Under the pieces are notes generated by a model. The model had not been told where the DNA came from. It saw nothing but the letters and a program-made list of their open reading frames with translations, and made no database searches. Of a DNA stretch of 35,620 bases, positions 1 to 9,207 are shown one piece after another; the stretch's first letter is position 1; every line of letters starts with the position of its first letter. Both the position numbers and the translations under genes were made by a program. The DNA is from Oscillospiraceae bacterium (GTDB lineage Bacteria; Bacillota; Clostridia; Oscillospirales; JAKOTC01), in the NCBI GenBank assembly GCA_035353335.1, contig DAOPZJ010000027.1:1-35620 (forward strand). The letters are read 5' to 3'.

Positions 1-49
1 GGCCTCTTGAACCCCATTCAAGCGCGATACCAAACTTCGCTACACCCCG
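1..49 (-). tRNA. tRNA-Pro (anticodon GGG), 5' part only, cut by window edge
   Basis: Read on the minus strand from 49, the sequence opens with the acceptor strand CGGGGTG, then TA, a 4-bp D stem (GCGA/TCGC) and a 5-bp anticodon stem (CTTGA/TCAAG) closing a 7-nt loop ATGGGGT. The conserved U33 is followed by GGG at 34-36, so it decodes CCC. The variable region begins at AGGCC and the T arm and 3' acceptor lie beyond base 1. The CGGGGTGTAGCG opening is characteristic of bacterial tRNA-Pro. Confidence 0.9.
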
Positions 50-72
50 ACGACCGTCTTCACGGCTAAAAT

Positions 73-101
73 ATTATATACCAGTCGGTTTATATTGTCA
101 A
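73..101 (-). promoter_or_regulatory. Consensus sigma-A promoter of the tRNA-Pro gene
   Basis: A perfect -35 (TTGACA, 96-101) and a perfect -10 (TATAAT, 73-78) are separated by 17 nt on the minus strand, about 24 nt upstream of the tRNA 5' end. The rest of 102-176 is G/C-rich and holds no gene that I can support. Confidence 0.9.
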
Positions 102-176
102 CCGTTTTCATACCTCTCAGGGAAAAAATCGAGGGCCGGCGCCGGCAGGGAAGAGAAGGGGGGACGCTTCGGGAGC

Positions 177-202
177 GGCGCGTCAGGGAAGCCGCGCCCT
201 AC
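177..202 (-). repeat. GTAG-headed palindrome (REP-like, GGCGCG stem)
   Basis: On the minus strand it reads GTAG followed by a hairpin with arms GGCGCG and CGCGCC around a 10-nt loop. A near-identical copy lies at 35535-35560. The TAG of the GTAG head is the stop codon of the ceramidase-like gene at 199-1542, so the element abuts or has replaced that gene's 3' end. Confidence 0.7.
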
Positions 203-1542
203 GATTTTTCCAATGCGTTTACCGCGTCCGTGAAATTTTTGATCAGGAGTTCATCGATGCCGGGCGCGATGCGCCCTTTCAGGCGGTATTCGGTCACCGA
301 GCCCTCCGCTTCGTATCCGCCCTCCGCGATGATTTTGTCGCTCGGGATATAGGCGACGGCGTCGCTGTACCCAAAAAACATCGCCTTTTTACCGGGGATC
401 GCGGTTGAAAGCACTTTTTTCACGTCAAAGCTCGGCTCTCCGCCCACGGTGAAAATATAAAAATCGGGGTTGAGCCGTATCACGCCGCAGTTTAAGTCGA
501 TTTTACCGGGCAATTCGTCGTAGTGCTCCGTTACGTAATCCGCGCACGCCCAAAGCAGCAAATCGGGGCAGTTATCATTTACATGGGTTTTGTCAAAACG
601 TACGCCGGGGCGCCCGGAATGGGTTTCGGACTCTTTTTCGAAGTAAGATTTGGGGTATATCTCGAGCGGCACGGGGATTTTGAACGTCTTTGAACCGATT
701 TGCAAATCAAGCGGAAGCAGACGTTTCGCGCGCAGTGATTCGTCGATCCGCTCCGCCATATCTGAAGCGGCTTTATCGCAGTCGTCATAACCGATCGGCG
801 TGAAATGATCGCCGTCGGCCCCGATCCGGAGCTTGGAATCCGCCCCGAATCCCTGAAAGAACAACGCGGTGCATCCGTAATAATTCCGCTCGAGGATTTG
901 ACAGAGCCGCCCGGGGTATTCGGAGGAGATCGCCAGCCGCTCCTTTAAATTCGACGGATGGCACGCGTAATTGACGAGCAGCGCCCTGATGCCGCCCGCC
1001 CTGTCCGAAAGTTTCAAAAAATCGATTTGATTATCGGTCTCACCCTCCGGGTTCGGCGCAAACAGGATTTTGCCGTCCTTTTTGAGGCGGCGGCTGATGT
1101 TCCAGCGCCCCTCCGCGGTTCCGTGCGCGATGTGCCCTTCACACCTGCTGAGAAACGCCCGGCCGACGCATTGCGTAATCCGCGTGAACAAAAACTCTTC
1201 ATAAGCGGGCTCATAAAAATTGAAATCATACCCTTTGACGGCAGGGCCGAAATGCGTGTGGGTGTAGCCGACAAAGAGATTGTCATGCGCGACGCCGTAT
1301 TTTTCGCGCGCGAACTCCCGCAGCGCCTCCGTCAGGCTGTCGTCGTGGAAGCAAAGATCTAAAGATATTAAAACAAGCCGGTTTTCGGCACTGTCCTCCA
1401 AAACCAGCGTTCTCACATATAAATCGTCGTGGATCTCCCGAAACGGCATTCCGAAAACGCCGCCGAAGCCCATCGGCGTAGTTTTGACGCACGGTGTGAT
1501 GACGTCCTTTGCGGCGCCGAATACGATTGAACCGTTATCCAT
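199..1542 (-). CDS. Neutral/alkaline ceramidase-like hydrolase domain protein
   Basis: This 447-residue protein resembles the N-terminal catalytic domain of neutral/alkaline non-lysosomal ceramidases. Visible family signatures are GYTHTHFGP, corresponding to the metal-binding THTHxGP motif, then NYACHPSNL (family N[FY]ACHP), then FFQGFGADSK in place of the usual FLQG..GD. No signal peptide is visible and the length is well short of full secreted ceramidases, so it is probably a cytoplasmic relative with an unknown amide or ester substrate. A GTG six codons upstream (1560) is in frame, but the ATG at 1542 has AAAGGTG about 8 nt upstream and is the better start. The stop codon is donated by a REP-like element. 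Fold assignment is fairly secure; substrate is unknown. Confidence 0.75.
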   Translation of the reverse strand: MDNGSIVFGAAKDVITPCVKTTPMGFGGVFGMPFREIHDDLYVRTLVLEDSAENRLVLISLDLCFHDDSLTEALREFAREKYGVAHDNLFVGYTHTHFGPAVKGYDFNFYEPAYEEFLFTRITQCVGRAFLSRCEGHIAHGTAEGRWNISRRLKKDGKILFAPNPEGETDNQIDFLKLSDRAGGIRALLVNYACHPSNLKERLAISSEYPGRLCQILERNYYGCTALFFQGFGADSKLRIGADGDHFTPIGYDDCDKAASDMAERIDESLRAKRLLPLDLQIGSKTFKIPVPLEIYPKSYFEKESETHSGRPGVRFDKTHVNDNCPDLLLWACADYVTEHYDELPGKIDLNCGVIRLNPDFYIFTVGGEPSFDVKKVLSTAIPGKKAMFFGYSDAVAYIPSDKIIAEGGYEAEGSVTEYRLKGRIAPGIDELLIKNFTDAVNALEKS

Positions 1543-1611
1543 TGAAACCGCACCTTTCACCGTTTCGTTGAGTAAGGAAAGGCATAAATCCGATGAGTAC
1601 GGGAGAATGCC

Positions 1612-3629
1612 TTACTCTTTTCCGTTTCTTTTCTCCATGACGGAAATAAACAGCAGGGCGATCTGCGGGTCAAACTGGGTTCCCGCGTGTTCCCTGATGA
1701 TGTCAAGCGCCGCCGCTTTCCGCTCTTTCGGGGAAAGGTTTCCTCTGTTCAGTACGCGTTCATAGGTCTCAACGACCGCGATGATTCTCGAAATCAGCGG
1801 AATTTGTTCTCCTTTCAACCCTCTCGGATACCCGGTCCCGTCCCATCTCTCATGATGGGCATAGACGTATTCCGCCAGATCCAGTTTATCGTCAAAGAGG
1901 TTCAAAATACGAAATCCGACGACGGAATGCTGCTGTACGGTTTCAAGTTCTTCATACGACAGATAATCCTTATTCAAAATCGCGGAATCGAGCACGATTT
2001 TCCCGATGTCGTGCAAAAAGCCCGCCCGTTTTAATTTGCTCATTTCCGTTTCGGGCAGATTCAAAGCGGTTCCGATTTCGGCGCACAGTTCGCTGACCGC
2101 GGCGGAATGCTCCTTTTCGCGCGGATAGCGCGAGTGCAGCGTGTCGATGAGCGTATCGACGATCTCTTTGTGGACGGACTTCCGCCCCAGGGTTTTGTCG
2201 CGATACATCGCGTTTTCCGCGTTCGCGATGACTTCATCCAGCGCCTGTTCCGGCGTTTGTTTGGCATCGAGGCCGAGGGAGATGCTGCATTTGATGGCTT
2301 CCATCCGGGCATTCGAAAACCCGGACCGGATTCGCGAAAGGATGTTCTCGGCATCCGCTTTTGAGGTCTTCGGCAGAATCACGATGAACTCATCGCCGCC
2401 GACGCGGGCGACGATGTCTGCGTTTCTGCAGCAGCTGCTGATGATTTCGGCCGATTTACGAATCAATGCGTCGCCCGCGGCATACCCGAAGATGTCATTG
2501 GTCATTTTCAAGCCGTTGACGTCGCCGAAAATGACCGATAACGGCAGATTTTCGGGCCGGTCGTAAAAGGCGCGGTTTTCTTCAAAGCATCTCCGGTTGT
2601 GAAGCCCGGTCAGGGGGTCATAGCAGCTCAGATATTTGATTTCCGCTTCTTTTTGTTTGCGCTCGCTGATATCCATAAACGTCACGACGGCTCCGATGAT
2701 TTTGACGTCTTTGATCTTCGGATAGGAGTTATATTCCGCGTCAAAAGAGGTGCCGTCGGCGCGCCAGAATACTTCGTTGTCCGAATGCGTTTTTTCCCCG
2801 GTGGAAAAAGCTTTGAAAATCAGGCATTCTTCGCGGGGAAAAGGAGATCCGTCTCTGTAAGAGTGATGAATCTGCCGGTGCATGTTTTTCCCGAGCAGCT
2901 CTTCCCGGTCATGATACCCCAGCATTTCAAGGCAGCTTCGGTTGCAGAAGGTGCAGTCGCCGTTCAGATCGATGCCGTAAATGGCCTCGGCCGATGAATC
3001 CAGGACCAGCCGCAGTTCGCCGCGGCTGTTTTCAAGCTCCGAATTTGCCTGTTTCAGCGATTCCCAGGCCTCCTGCCGGTTCTTCTCAAACGTGGAGATC
3101 ATCCGGCCGATGCAGTATGTCGCTCCAACGATATTGAAAACCGCCGCGGCATTGAATTCGGCCGGGGCCCAGGACTTGCTCTGCGTGATAAAAAAGACGA
3201 GCATATAACAGGAGAAAAAAGCCGAAACGATTCTCGCGGTTTTGCGATCCAGCAAAAAGTAAATGATGGGAGGTACGATCGCCAGCCAGTAGAAGGAATA
3301 GTTTCGGTTCCCGGCGGCAAAAAACATCAGACTCAGGCAAAGCAGCATCACCCCGACCGCAATCAGAGCCGCCCGCTCATAATGATTCGTCTTTTTAAAA
3401 TAGAGCATCGTCAGCAGGGCCATCACGACGGCGCCCGCGTCCACCGCGGCGGTTGTGTACTGAGCGAAAAGCAAACTGTCGATGAAAATAAACGCAAAGC
3501 AAGCGAACCCCATAATGGCTATAATCGAATTGAGGACGTATGCTTTTCGGTAATTGACGTCGGTTTTTTGAAACCTTCCGTTGTTGGTCAGGTATTTTTC
3601 AAGCCAGTTGTTTTTTTCTCATCCGGCAT
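1612..3629 (-). CDS. PAS-GGDEF-HD-GYP signalling protein, frameshifted at an A7 tract near the 5' end
   Basis: The uninterrupted frame (ATG at 3513, 633 residues) has about 140 hydrophobic residues forming several membrane segments, a PAS domain (about 165-285), a GGDEF domain and an HD-GYP domain. The GGDEF motif is intact at 372-376. An RxxD inhibitory site (RNAD, 363-366) precedes it by five residues. The HD-GYP domain has HD at 501-502 and HHERWDGTGYP at 553-563. It is therefore predicted to make and/or degrade cyclic-di-GMP at the membrane. The ATG at 3513 has no ribosome site. A strong one (GGAAGGAGGG, 3636-3645) precedes an ATG at 3629, whose frame stops after 13 codons. Adding one A to the seven-A run (3611-3617) joins both into a continuous 672-residue product with 39 protein-like N-terminal residues. 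Cause (assembly error, phase variation, slippage or true mutation) is undetermined. Confidence 0.85.
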
Positions 3630-3645
3630 ATTAAACCCTCCTTCC

Positions 3646-3987
3646 GAAAATACACCCGATTGGCGCCCGTCTGCGCGCTTATTTTTCTTGTTTCTTCAGC
3701 AGCTCCAGAGCGACTTCCTCATCGAGAGGACCGGCCTTCTGTTTGCCTTTTTTGTGGAGAAATCGGATTATGTATGGTTCTCTGAGCTCATTATATCAGC
3801 CTGTTCGGCACAAATCAACATATACCGACAAAAAACGGAAAACGGATTCTCCATGCAGGCCGGGAGAGGCAGGGCAGGGGCGCGGACGGTGAACGCGCCT
3901 CTTCCCGGAGCTTTCGCGCGGGATGCCGGAGTTTATGCCTGATATCGTCGGGGGTTATTTATTATTTTACGGCCGGCGTTTTTTTGA
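3646..3987. other. Intergenic region and 5' leader of the GGDEF/HD-GYP gene
   Basis: It holds the promoter at 3790-3818 and the leader RNA (about 3783 down to 3630). I looked for a cyclic-di-GMP-I riboswitch in the leader and did not find its conserved GACGCAAAGC core. Bases 3830-3987 hold no gene or clear terminator. Confidence 0.5.
3790..3818 (-). promoter_or_regulatory. Promoter for the GGDEF/HD-GYP gene
   Basis: TTGATT (3813-3818), a 17-nt spacer and a perfect TATAAT (3790-3795) lie on the minus strand, giving a predicted 5' leader of roughly 150 nt before the ATG at 3629. Confidence 0.65.
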
Positions 3988-5820
3988 TTAGTCGCCGAGG
4001 AAGGAGATCACTTCGCGGATGCGGACGGGTTCGCCGGTCTCCTGCGCCAGGACGCAGTTGTCTTCGTAAGCTTTCAGCGCGGATTCATCGGCGGGCATGC
4101 CGCGCCAAACCTTTTTCGCGCCCGCGAAGTTGCCTGCGGCGACCCTTCGCATGATGCCCCGGACGTCGGTTTCCGCGCGGGGCGCGCAGAACGGCTTCTC
4201 GCAGAAGCGGCAGCGAAGCGCTTTGCGCATCACGTCACGCTCCCGCTCGCCGAATGTGTCATAAAGCCGGTCGGCCGTGAACGGTTTTTCAACGGTTCTG
4301 ACGTAATTTTGCATTCCTTCCCTCCAGACAAAGGGCTCTTTGCCGAGTTTTTTCAACAGGGCGTTGGCGGCGGAAAGGCCCGACGTCGTCACTGTGGGCG
4401 TGCCCGTGCCCATCACGGTCGATTCCCCGCAGCAATACAGGTTGTCCCATTCGGTCCGGGTGTGCAGCCGGTGAAACAGATGCTGACCCAGCATCTGTTT
4501 CGGCCCCGCGACCGCGCCGCCGTTTTTCATGGCGTACCGCTCGATGGTGCAGGGGGTGGCAAGTTCCGAAAAACGGACCGCGCCGCGAAAACCCGGAAAT
4601 CTCTTTTCCAGGACCGAGATGAGCCGCTCCTTCTCCGCTTCTTTTTTGGTTTGATAATCGGGAGCGGAGCGGTCCCATTTTTCAAAAGTCGGCCCGATGG
4701 CGACGACGGTATGTTCGTCTTCGGCGCAGAGGGTCCTGTCGTCGATGCTGAGAAGATAGGCGGTCACTTCGCTTTCGTCGAGCGAATCGGGATTGCCGAC
4801 CAGCATTTCAATCGGAGCCGTGTCCTCCGGGATCACGGTCTTGTCGACAGCGGCATAAAGCACCACGCTCGGATAGGTCGGGACAAGGGACTTGGCCCAA
4901 TCGCGCCTTTTTTGCGTCGTATAGGCCGGGTCAATCAGCTTCCCGTAAAGGTTCCATACCGTGCCCGACCAGATGATGTCGGGCGCTTTCAGCTGCCTGC
5001 CGTCGCCGAGCAAAACGCCCGCCGGTTTTCCTTCTTCGAAAACCAGCGACACCGCTTCACTCTCATAAATCATATCGCCGCCGTTTTCCTCGATGACTTT
5101 TTCCAGTTTACCCGGCAGCATCAGTGTGGAGCCGGCAGGATAATAACTGCCGCCGACGTGGTTATCGACGAACATGACCGCCGCGAGCACCGCGGGCGCT
5201 TCCCTGACCGTCGCATAACAATAAGTCGACGTGAGTTTATCGAAAAATTTAAAAATCTCCGGATCGCGAAAGTATTTCTTCAGCAGGTCCTCTGCGCTCT
5301 GATTCAAATACCCGAGGAACTTCGCATAGGAGACCGGATGAAGAAGCATGCTTTTCAGAGCCGTTTTCGGGTCGGTCTCATCGGCGGTCACATAACTCGG
5401 CGTCTCCACCATGACGTGCTGATAGGTCTTCAGCATGTCCCGGTAAAACCGCCGGATGTTTTCTTTCTCCTCCGGAAAAATGAGTGAAAGCTCATCGGCA
5501 AACCGGCCGACGTCGGCATAAAAGGGGATTTTCCGCCCTTTGAAAACGACCCTGTACAAAAGGTCGTGGCGGATGACGTCGATGGGCTCCTCAAGGCAGT
5601 TAAAAACAAACCGGTGCGCGTTGAAACCCTTTTCGCCGAACCCGTAGAGCATCGCGGAGCCCTGGTCAAAGGTCACATGGCCGCGCTTAAAAACGCCGCA
5701 GGAACCGCCCGGGTTATAGCTTTTGTCAATCACGGCGACCCGGAGGTGCCGTTTGGCGAGCAGGCTGCCGGCCGTGAGGCCCGAAAGGCCCGCGCCGATG
5801 ACGATGACGTCGTAATCCAT
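3988..5820 (-). CDS. CrtI/carotenoid-isomerase-like FAD oxidoreductase with a C-terminal GltD-like Cys-rich tail
   Basis: This 610-residue flavoprotein starts with an ADP-binding Rossmann motif (VIVIGAGLSGLTAGSLLA, about 5-22) and an acidic residue ending the second strand (AVIDK). The FAD-domain motif CCGESTVMGTGTPTVTTSG near the C-terminus is typical of phytoene desaturase, carotenoid isomerase and retinol saturase relatives. Residues 537-610 do not belong to that fold. They read CRFCEKPFC, then a helix ending GNFAGAKKVWRG, then NCVLAQETGEPVRIREV. This follows the order of the GltD/DPYD N-terminal iron-sulfur domain, but the usual fourth Cys (GCP) is missing. The ATG has AGGGGGG 6 nt upstream. 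No carotenoid genes are nearby, so the substrate is unknown. Confidence 0.8.
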   Translation of the reverse strand: MDYDVIVIGAGLSGLTAGSLLAKRHLRVAVIDKSYNPGGSCGVFKRGHVTFDQGSAMLYGFGEKGFNAHRFVFNCLEEPIDVIRHDLLYRVVFKGRKIPFYADVGRFADELSLIFPEEKENIRRFYRDMLKTYQHVMVETPSYVTADETDPKTALKSMLLHPVSYAKFLGYLNQSAEDLLKKYFRDPEIFKFFDKLTSTYCYATVREAPAVLAAVMFVDNHVGGSYYPAGSTLMLPGKLEKVIEENGGDMIYESEAVSLVFEEGKPAGVLLGDGRQLKAPDIIWSGTVWNLYGKLIDPAYTTQKRRDWAKSLVPTYPSVVLYAAVDKTVIPEDTAPIEMLVGNPDSLDESEVTAYLLSIDDRTLCAEDEHTVVAIGPTFEKWDRSAPDYQTKKEAEKERLISVLEKRFPGFRGAVRFSELATPCTIERYAMKNGGAVAGPKQMLGQHLFHRLHTRTEWDNLYCCGESTVMGTGTPTVTTSGLSAANALLKKLGKEPFVWREGMQNYVRTVEKPFTADRLYDTFGERERDVMRKALRCRFCEKPFCAPRAETDVRGIMRRVAAGNFAGAKKVWRGMPADESALKAYEDNCVLAQETGEPVRIREVISFLGD

Positions 5821-5867
5821 GAATTGCCCCCCTGTATGTAAATATAAAATATAATCATGAATGCATT

Positions 5868-7121
5868 TTAGAAATAAAAGTAATACCCGTTCAGCAGATA
5901 ATCCTCGCGGTATTTGCGCGCAAGCGCAAGCAGCAGGTTCTTCACAGGAAAAATCCCGGTTTTTTGTGCGACAAAATCCCCCAACGCATTTTCAAACCGC
6001 TTTTTTTCGGATGGCCCGGCCTTATCTTTGAAGTATCCCCAGACGTGCTGCGCGGCGTTGACCGCGGCTTCCGGTGCGGCGGGCGCTTTGAGCGACGCCT
6101 CGATCATTCGGTACATCTCATGCGCCGGATAAGCGGTTTTGTCCCGGAGCAGCTGCCGGACGGCAAGATATTTTTGCGCGGACCGCTCCAGAACGAGGTA
6201 TTTATAACGGGCCCACTCGGCTTCCAGCGCGTTGATTCCGCGGTTTGAAGCGCAGTTGAGGCATTTCAGCGCGGACAGGTTTTTATCCTTGACCTCCAGC
6301 ATAACGTCGGGCGGTGTACCGGACAGATTGCGGATAAATTCCGAAAACTCCCCGATGCCGACGGAATCGGAATGCGCGCCCGGTTTTTTGCACGGATGCT
6401 GCTGCGAATAATGGATTTTCTGCGGGCCGTCGGCCTCTTTCCACGTTTCGCGGCTAATCCCGATCCAGTCGGAGTCGCTGCGGGCCCGGTCAGCCGGATT
6501 CACGGCGTTGTGCAGGTTGTCATAGACCGCGGGAATCCCGGCGGCGGCCGAACTCTCCATCACGTCTCCGATGTGGAAGAGTTTGTCGTCGTTTTCGAGC
6601 GCCAGACGCCTTTTTACGGCAGCGCTCAGCCCGCCGTACGCCGAGAGAAACCTCCTTGCGGCCTGTTTTTTATCCCCGTATACGCCGCCGGTATGAAGCA
6701 CCAGCTTGTTTTCGGGCCCAAGCCCGAGGCTGTCCAGAACTTTCGCATGGTATTCAAGATCCGTCACCGCGCGCTTCACGACGGCGCTGTCGGGGGAATT
6801 CAAGACGGTGTATTGCCCGGGGTGCATAGATACCCGCATGCCCGAGTCCCTGATTTTTTTCCCGACCGCGGCGAGTTTTTCGGAAAAGAGCTCACTCCAC
6901 GGGATCGTCATCGCTTCCGACGAACCGAACGGAATCAAATCCGAGGATATCCGAAACAGTCGGATGCCGTTTCGGACGTTGTAATCAATCAGCGTTTCGA
7001 GCGCGTTCAGATTATGCCCGATCAAACCGATCAGGCGTTCTTCGCCGGCATTTTTCAGGATGCAGCTCTTCATTTCGCTGCCCGGCACGGCAATCGCAAG
7101 GCACGCATATCCGATCTTCAT
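5868..7121 (-). CDS. uvsE: UV DNA damage endonuclease UvsE (UVDE)
   Basis: This TIM-barrel metalloendonuclease nicks DNA 5' of UV photoproducts and abasic sites, independently of UvrABC and photolyase. The family metal ligands can be read in order: H100 in MHPGQYT, H143 in LVLHTGG, E176 in ALENDD, D201 and H204 in YDNLHN, H238 in IHYSQQ, H250 in GAHSDS and E276 in MLEVKDK. K235 sits where the modified lysine is expected. At 417 residues it is about 100 longer than the minimal enzyme, and the extra C-terminal helical part is seen in many clostridial relatives. The ATG at 7121 has GGAGGG about 12 nt upstream. It is transcribed like the oxidoreductase 47 nt downstream. Confidence 0.95.
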   Translation of the reverse strand: MKIGYACLAIAVPGSEMKSCILKNAGEERLIGLIGHNLNALETLIDYNVRNGIRLFRISSDLIPFGSSEAMTIPWSELFSEKLAAVGKKIRDSGMRVSMHPGQYTVLNSPDSAVVKRAVTDLEYHAKVLDSLGLGPENKLVLHTGGVYGDKKQAARRFLSAYGGLSAAVKRRLALENDDKLFHIGDVMESSAAAGIPAVYDNLHNAVNPADRARSDSDWIGISRETWKEADGPQKIHYSQQHPCKKPGAHSDSVGIGEFSEFIRNLSGTPPDVMLEVKDKNLSALKCLNCASNRGINALEAEWARYKYLVLERSAQKYLAVRQLLRDKTAYPAHEMYRMIEASLKAPAAPEAAVNAAQHVWGYFKDKAGPSEKKRFENALGDFVAQKTGIFPVKNLLLALARKYREDYLLNGYYFYF

Positions 7122-7240
7122 CGTTCGTCCGGTCCCTCCGGCTTCGCGGTATTATTTAGAAATATTATATCGGTTCCGGTGAAAAAGTCAACGGATCATA
7201 AAAGAGCGGAAGTTTTTCTCAGGCTGCACGGCGGAAGGCG

Positions 7241-9100
7241 TTACGCGTTTTCGGACCATTTATCGTAAAGGCTGTCGATTTTCTCTTCAAGGCGGCTCTT
7301 TTGCTCAACCAACGCTTTCATATTCACAAACTCCGCGTTTTGCAGATCGGAATCGATTGCCGCATTCACTTGCCCCAGTTCGGCCTCCGCTTCGCGAATC
7401 AGCTCCTCGGTCGGAATCGCCTTTTCGGGGCGGGACTTGATTGGGATTTTCTCTTTTAAATTTACTTTCAGCGCAGGGGTTTTCGGCTTGCTGACCGCTG
7501 CTTCGGCAGGCCGTGTCAGCTCAAGGTATTCATCAAATCCGCAGCCGTATTTCGTGATCACGCCGTTTTCCATGCTCCAGATCTGATCGGCGAATTTGTT
7601 CAGAAAATACCGGTCGTGCGAGACGAACAGCATCGTGCCCTCGAAATCGGTCAGGGCGTTTTCGATCCACTCCCGCGTCGCGATATCGAGGTGGTTCGTC
7701 GGCTCGTCGAGCAATAAGAAATTGACGTCGTTCTGCATCAGCATGCAGAGCTTCAGCCGGCTTTTTTCGCCGCCCGAGAGCGTGCCGACTTTCTTCATCA
7801 CATCGGCTGCCTTGAAATGGAACCCGGCCAGAATGCTTCTGGTCCGCTCTTCGGATAGTCCGGCAAAAAATCGCAGCGTGTCGAGTACCGTCGCATTGTC
7901 ATCTTCAAAGGTGATGATCTGCGGCATATATGCCGCTTTCACGCTCGGGCCGAGACGGATTTCGCCGCTGTCGCAGGGTTCTTGCCCCGTCAGCATTTTC
8001 AAAAGCGTGGTTTTTCCGCAGCCGTTTTCGCCGACCAGCGCAATGCGCTCGCTGCGCAGAACGCTCAGCTTCAAATCGCGCAAAAGGACTTTCGCCCCGT
8101 AGCGCTTGCCGACGTTTTCAAACGTGACCAGCTCTCTCGCGGCATATCTTCCGCTGTCAAACTCCGCCGTCAGCTTTCGCGCGGTGATCGGTCTGTCCAC
8201 CTTATCCATCTGCTCAATGCGTTTTTCCATCGCGAACGCACGCTTGTGCAGCGCCTTGCTGTCCGCCTGTTTTGCCCACTCGTGCATGCGTTTTGCGGCG
8301 GTTTCGAGCTGTCTGATTTTCCTCTGCTGCTGTTCGTACTGCTCCGATTGGGTCAAAAACCGCTGTTCTTTTTCCTCGATAAAATAGCTGTAATTACCCG
8401 CGTAAAAATCCGCTTTTCCGTCGGTGATCTCGATGATGCGCGTGACGACGCGGTCAAGGAAAAGCCGGTCGTGGGAGATCACAACCACGGTCCCTTTATA
8501 TTCGCTCAAAAAAGCTTCAAGCCATTCGAGCGACGCCAGATCGAGGTGATTGGTCGGCTCGTCCAGCAGCAGAACGTCGCAGTCGCGTAAGAGGATCCGC
8601 GCCAGATTAATGCGCGACTTTTCTCCGCCGCTGAGCTCTCTGAACAAGCTTTTGCGCATTTTTTCATCGATGCCGATGCCGTTTGTGACCTTATCCAGTT
8701 TAACCTCGGTCTCGTAGCCGCCGAGGCGCTCGTATTCCTCCAAAAGATGTCCGTAGCGAAGCAAGACCGAGGGGTCTTCGTCGCCCTCGATCTGTTTCAT
8801 TTCGGCGTGAATATCAGCGATTTCTTGGAACGACGCGCGCAGAATGTCCTCGGCGGTGTCATTTTCTCCGAACTCGGGAATCTGAGCCATCATCCCGACC
8901 CGTTTGCCCGACGCCTTGGAAACCGTTCCGCTCTCGTAGGGCTCTTCGCCCGTCAGCACTTTAAAAAGCGTGGTCTTGCCCGAGCCGTTTCTGCCGAGCA
9001 GTCCGACCTTTTCGCCGGTGTAAACCTCGAAGGTAATGCCCTTGATCACATGGTTCGAGCCGTAATATTTATTTAATTCGTAAGCTGCCAGATCTATCAT
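7241..9100 (-). CDS. ABC-F subfamily ATPase (ribosome-associated, possible antibiotic resistance factor)
   Basis: This 619-residue protein has two ABC domains and no membrane segments. The first has Walker A GRNGSGKTT (about 36-44), signature LSGGEKSR and DEPTNHLD. The second has GENGCGKTT, LSGGEKSR and DEPTNHLD. Between them is a charged alpha-helical linker (about 235-330) typical of the P-site tRNA interaction motif. A lysine-rich segment and coiled coil form the C-terminus (about 535-619). ABC-F proteins bind the ribosomal E site; some displace antibiotics and others ease stalled translation. An upstream leader peptide and terminator argue for ribosome-sensed, drug-inducible control, favouring a resistance role. 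The ATG has GAGGAG 8 nt upstream. Confidence 0.92.
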   Translation of the reverse strand: MIDLAAYELNKYYGSNHVIKGITFEVYTGEKVGLLGRNGSGKTTLFKVLTGEEPYESGTVSKASGKRVGMMAQIPEFGENDTAEDILRASFQEIADIHAEMKQIEGDEDPSVLLRYGHLLEEYERLGGYETEVKLDKVTNGIGIDEKMRKSLFRELSGGEKSRINLARILLRDCDVLLLDEPTNHLDLASLEWLEAFLSEYKGTVVVISHDRLFLDRVVTRIIEITDGKADFYAGNYSYFIEEKEQRFLTQSEQYEQQQRKIRQLETAAKRMHEWAKQADSKALHKRAFAMEKRIEQMDKVDRPITARKLTAEFDSGRYAARELVTFENVGKRYGAKVLLRDLKLSVLRSERIALVGENGCGKTTLLKMLTGQEPCDSGEIRLGPSVKAAYMPQIITFEDDNATVLDTLRFFAGLSEERTRSILAGFHFKAADVMKKVGTLSGGEKSRLKLCMLMQNDVNFLLLDEPTNHLDIATREWIENALTDFEGTMLFVSHDRYFLNKFADQIWSMENGVITKYGCGFDEYLELTRPAEAAVSKPKTPALKVNLKEKIPIKSRPEKAIPTEELIREAEAELGQVNAAIDSDLQNAEFVNMKALVEQKSRLEEKIDSLYDKWSENA

Positions 9101-9130
9101 AAAAATTTCTCCTCATTTGATTCTCTGAAT

Positions 9131-9171
9131 AAAAAACCCCTGCGCGGCTTGTTTTGGCAGCACGCACAGGG
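9131..9171 (-). terminator. Intrinsic terminator/attenuator upstream of the ABC-F gene
   Basis: On the minus strand, arms CCCTGTGCG (9163-9171) and CGCGCAGGG (9138-9146) form a 9-bp stem with one G-U pair, followed by six T residues (9131-9136). It lies between the leader peptide and the ABC-F start codon, so read-through is needed for expression. Confidence 0.85.
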
Positions 9172-9207
9172 ACATTCCGAATCAATCAAAGGAGTAAAGT
9201 TGCAACC

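Noticed and set aside
3630..3783. Cyclic-di-GMP riboswitch in the leader of the GGDEF/HD-GYP gene
   Set aside because: A GGCAAAC-like string is present, but the conserved GACGCAAAGC core and the second helix of the GEMM motif are not.
3679..3796. A 38-codon open stretch on the minus strand (ending GPLDEEVALELLKKQEK) upstream of the GGDEF gene
   Set aside because: It looks somewhat protein-like but has no ATG, GTG or TTG and starts inside the promoter -10, so it cannot be translated from that transcript. It may be a remnant, but this cannot be shown.
4309..5487. Long plus-strand open frame of 392 codons opposite the oxidoreductase gene
   Set aside because: It is the mirror of a well-supported minus-strand gene with clear FAD motifs; its product is arginine- and histidine-rich with no domain.
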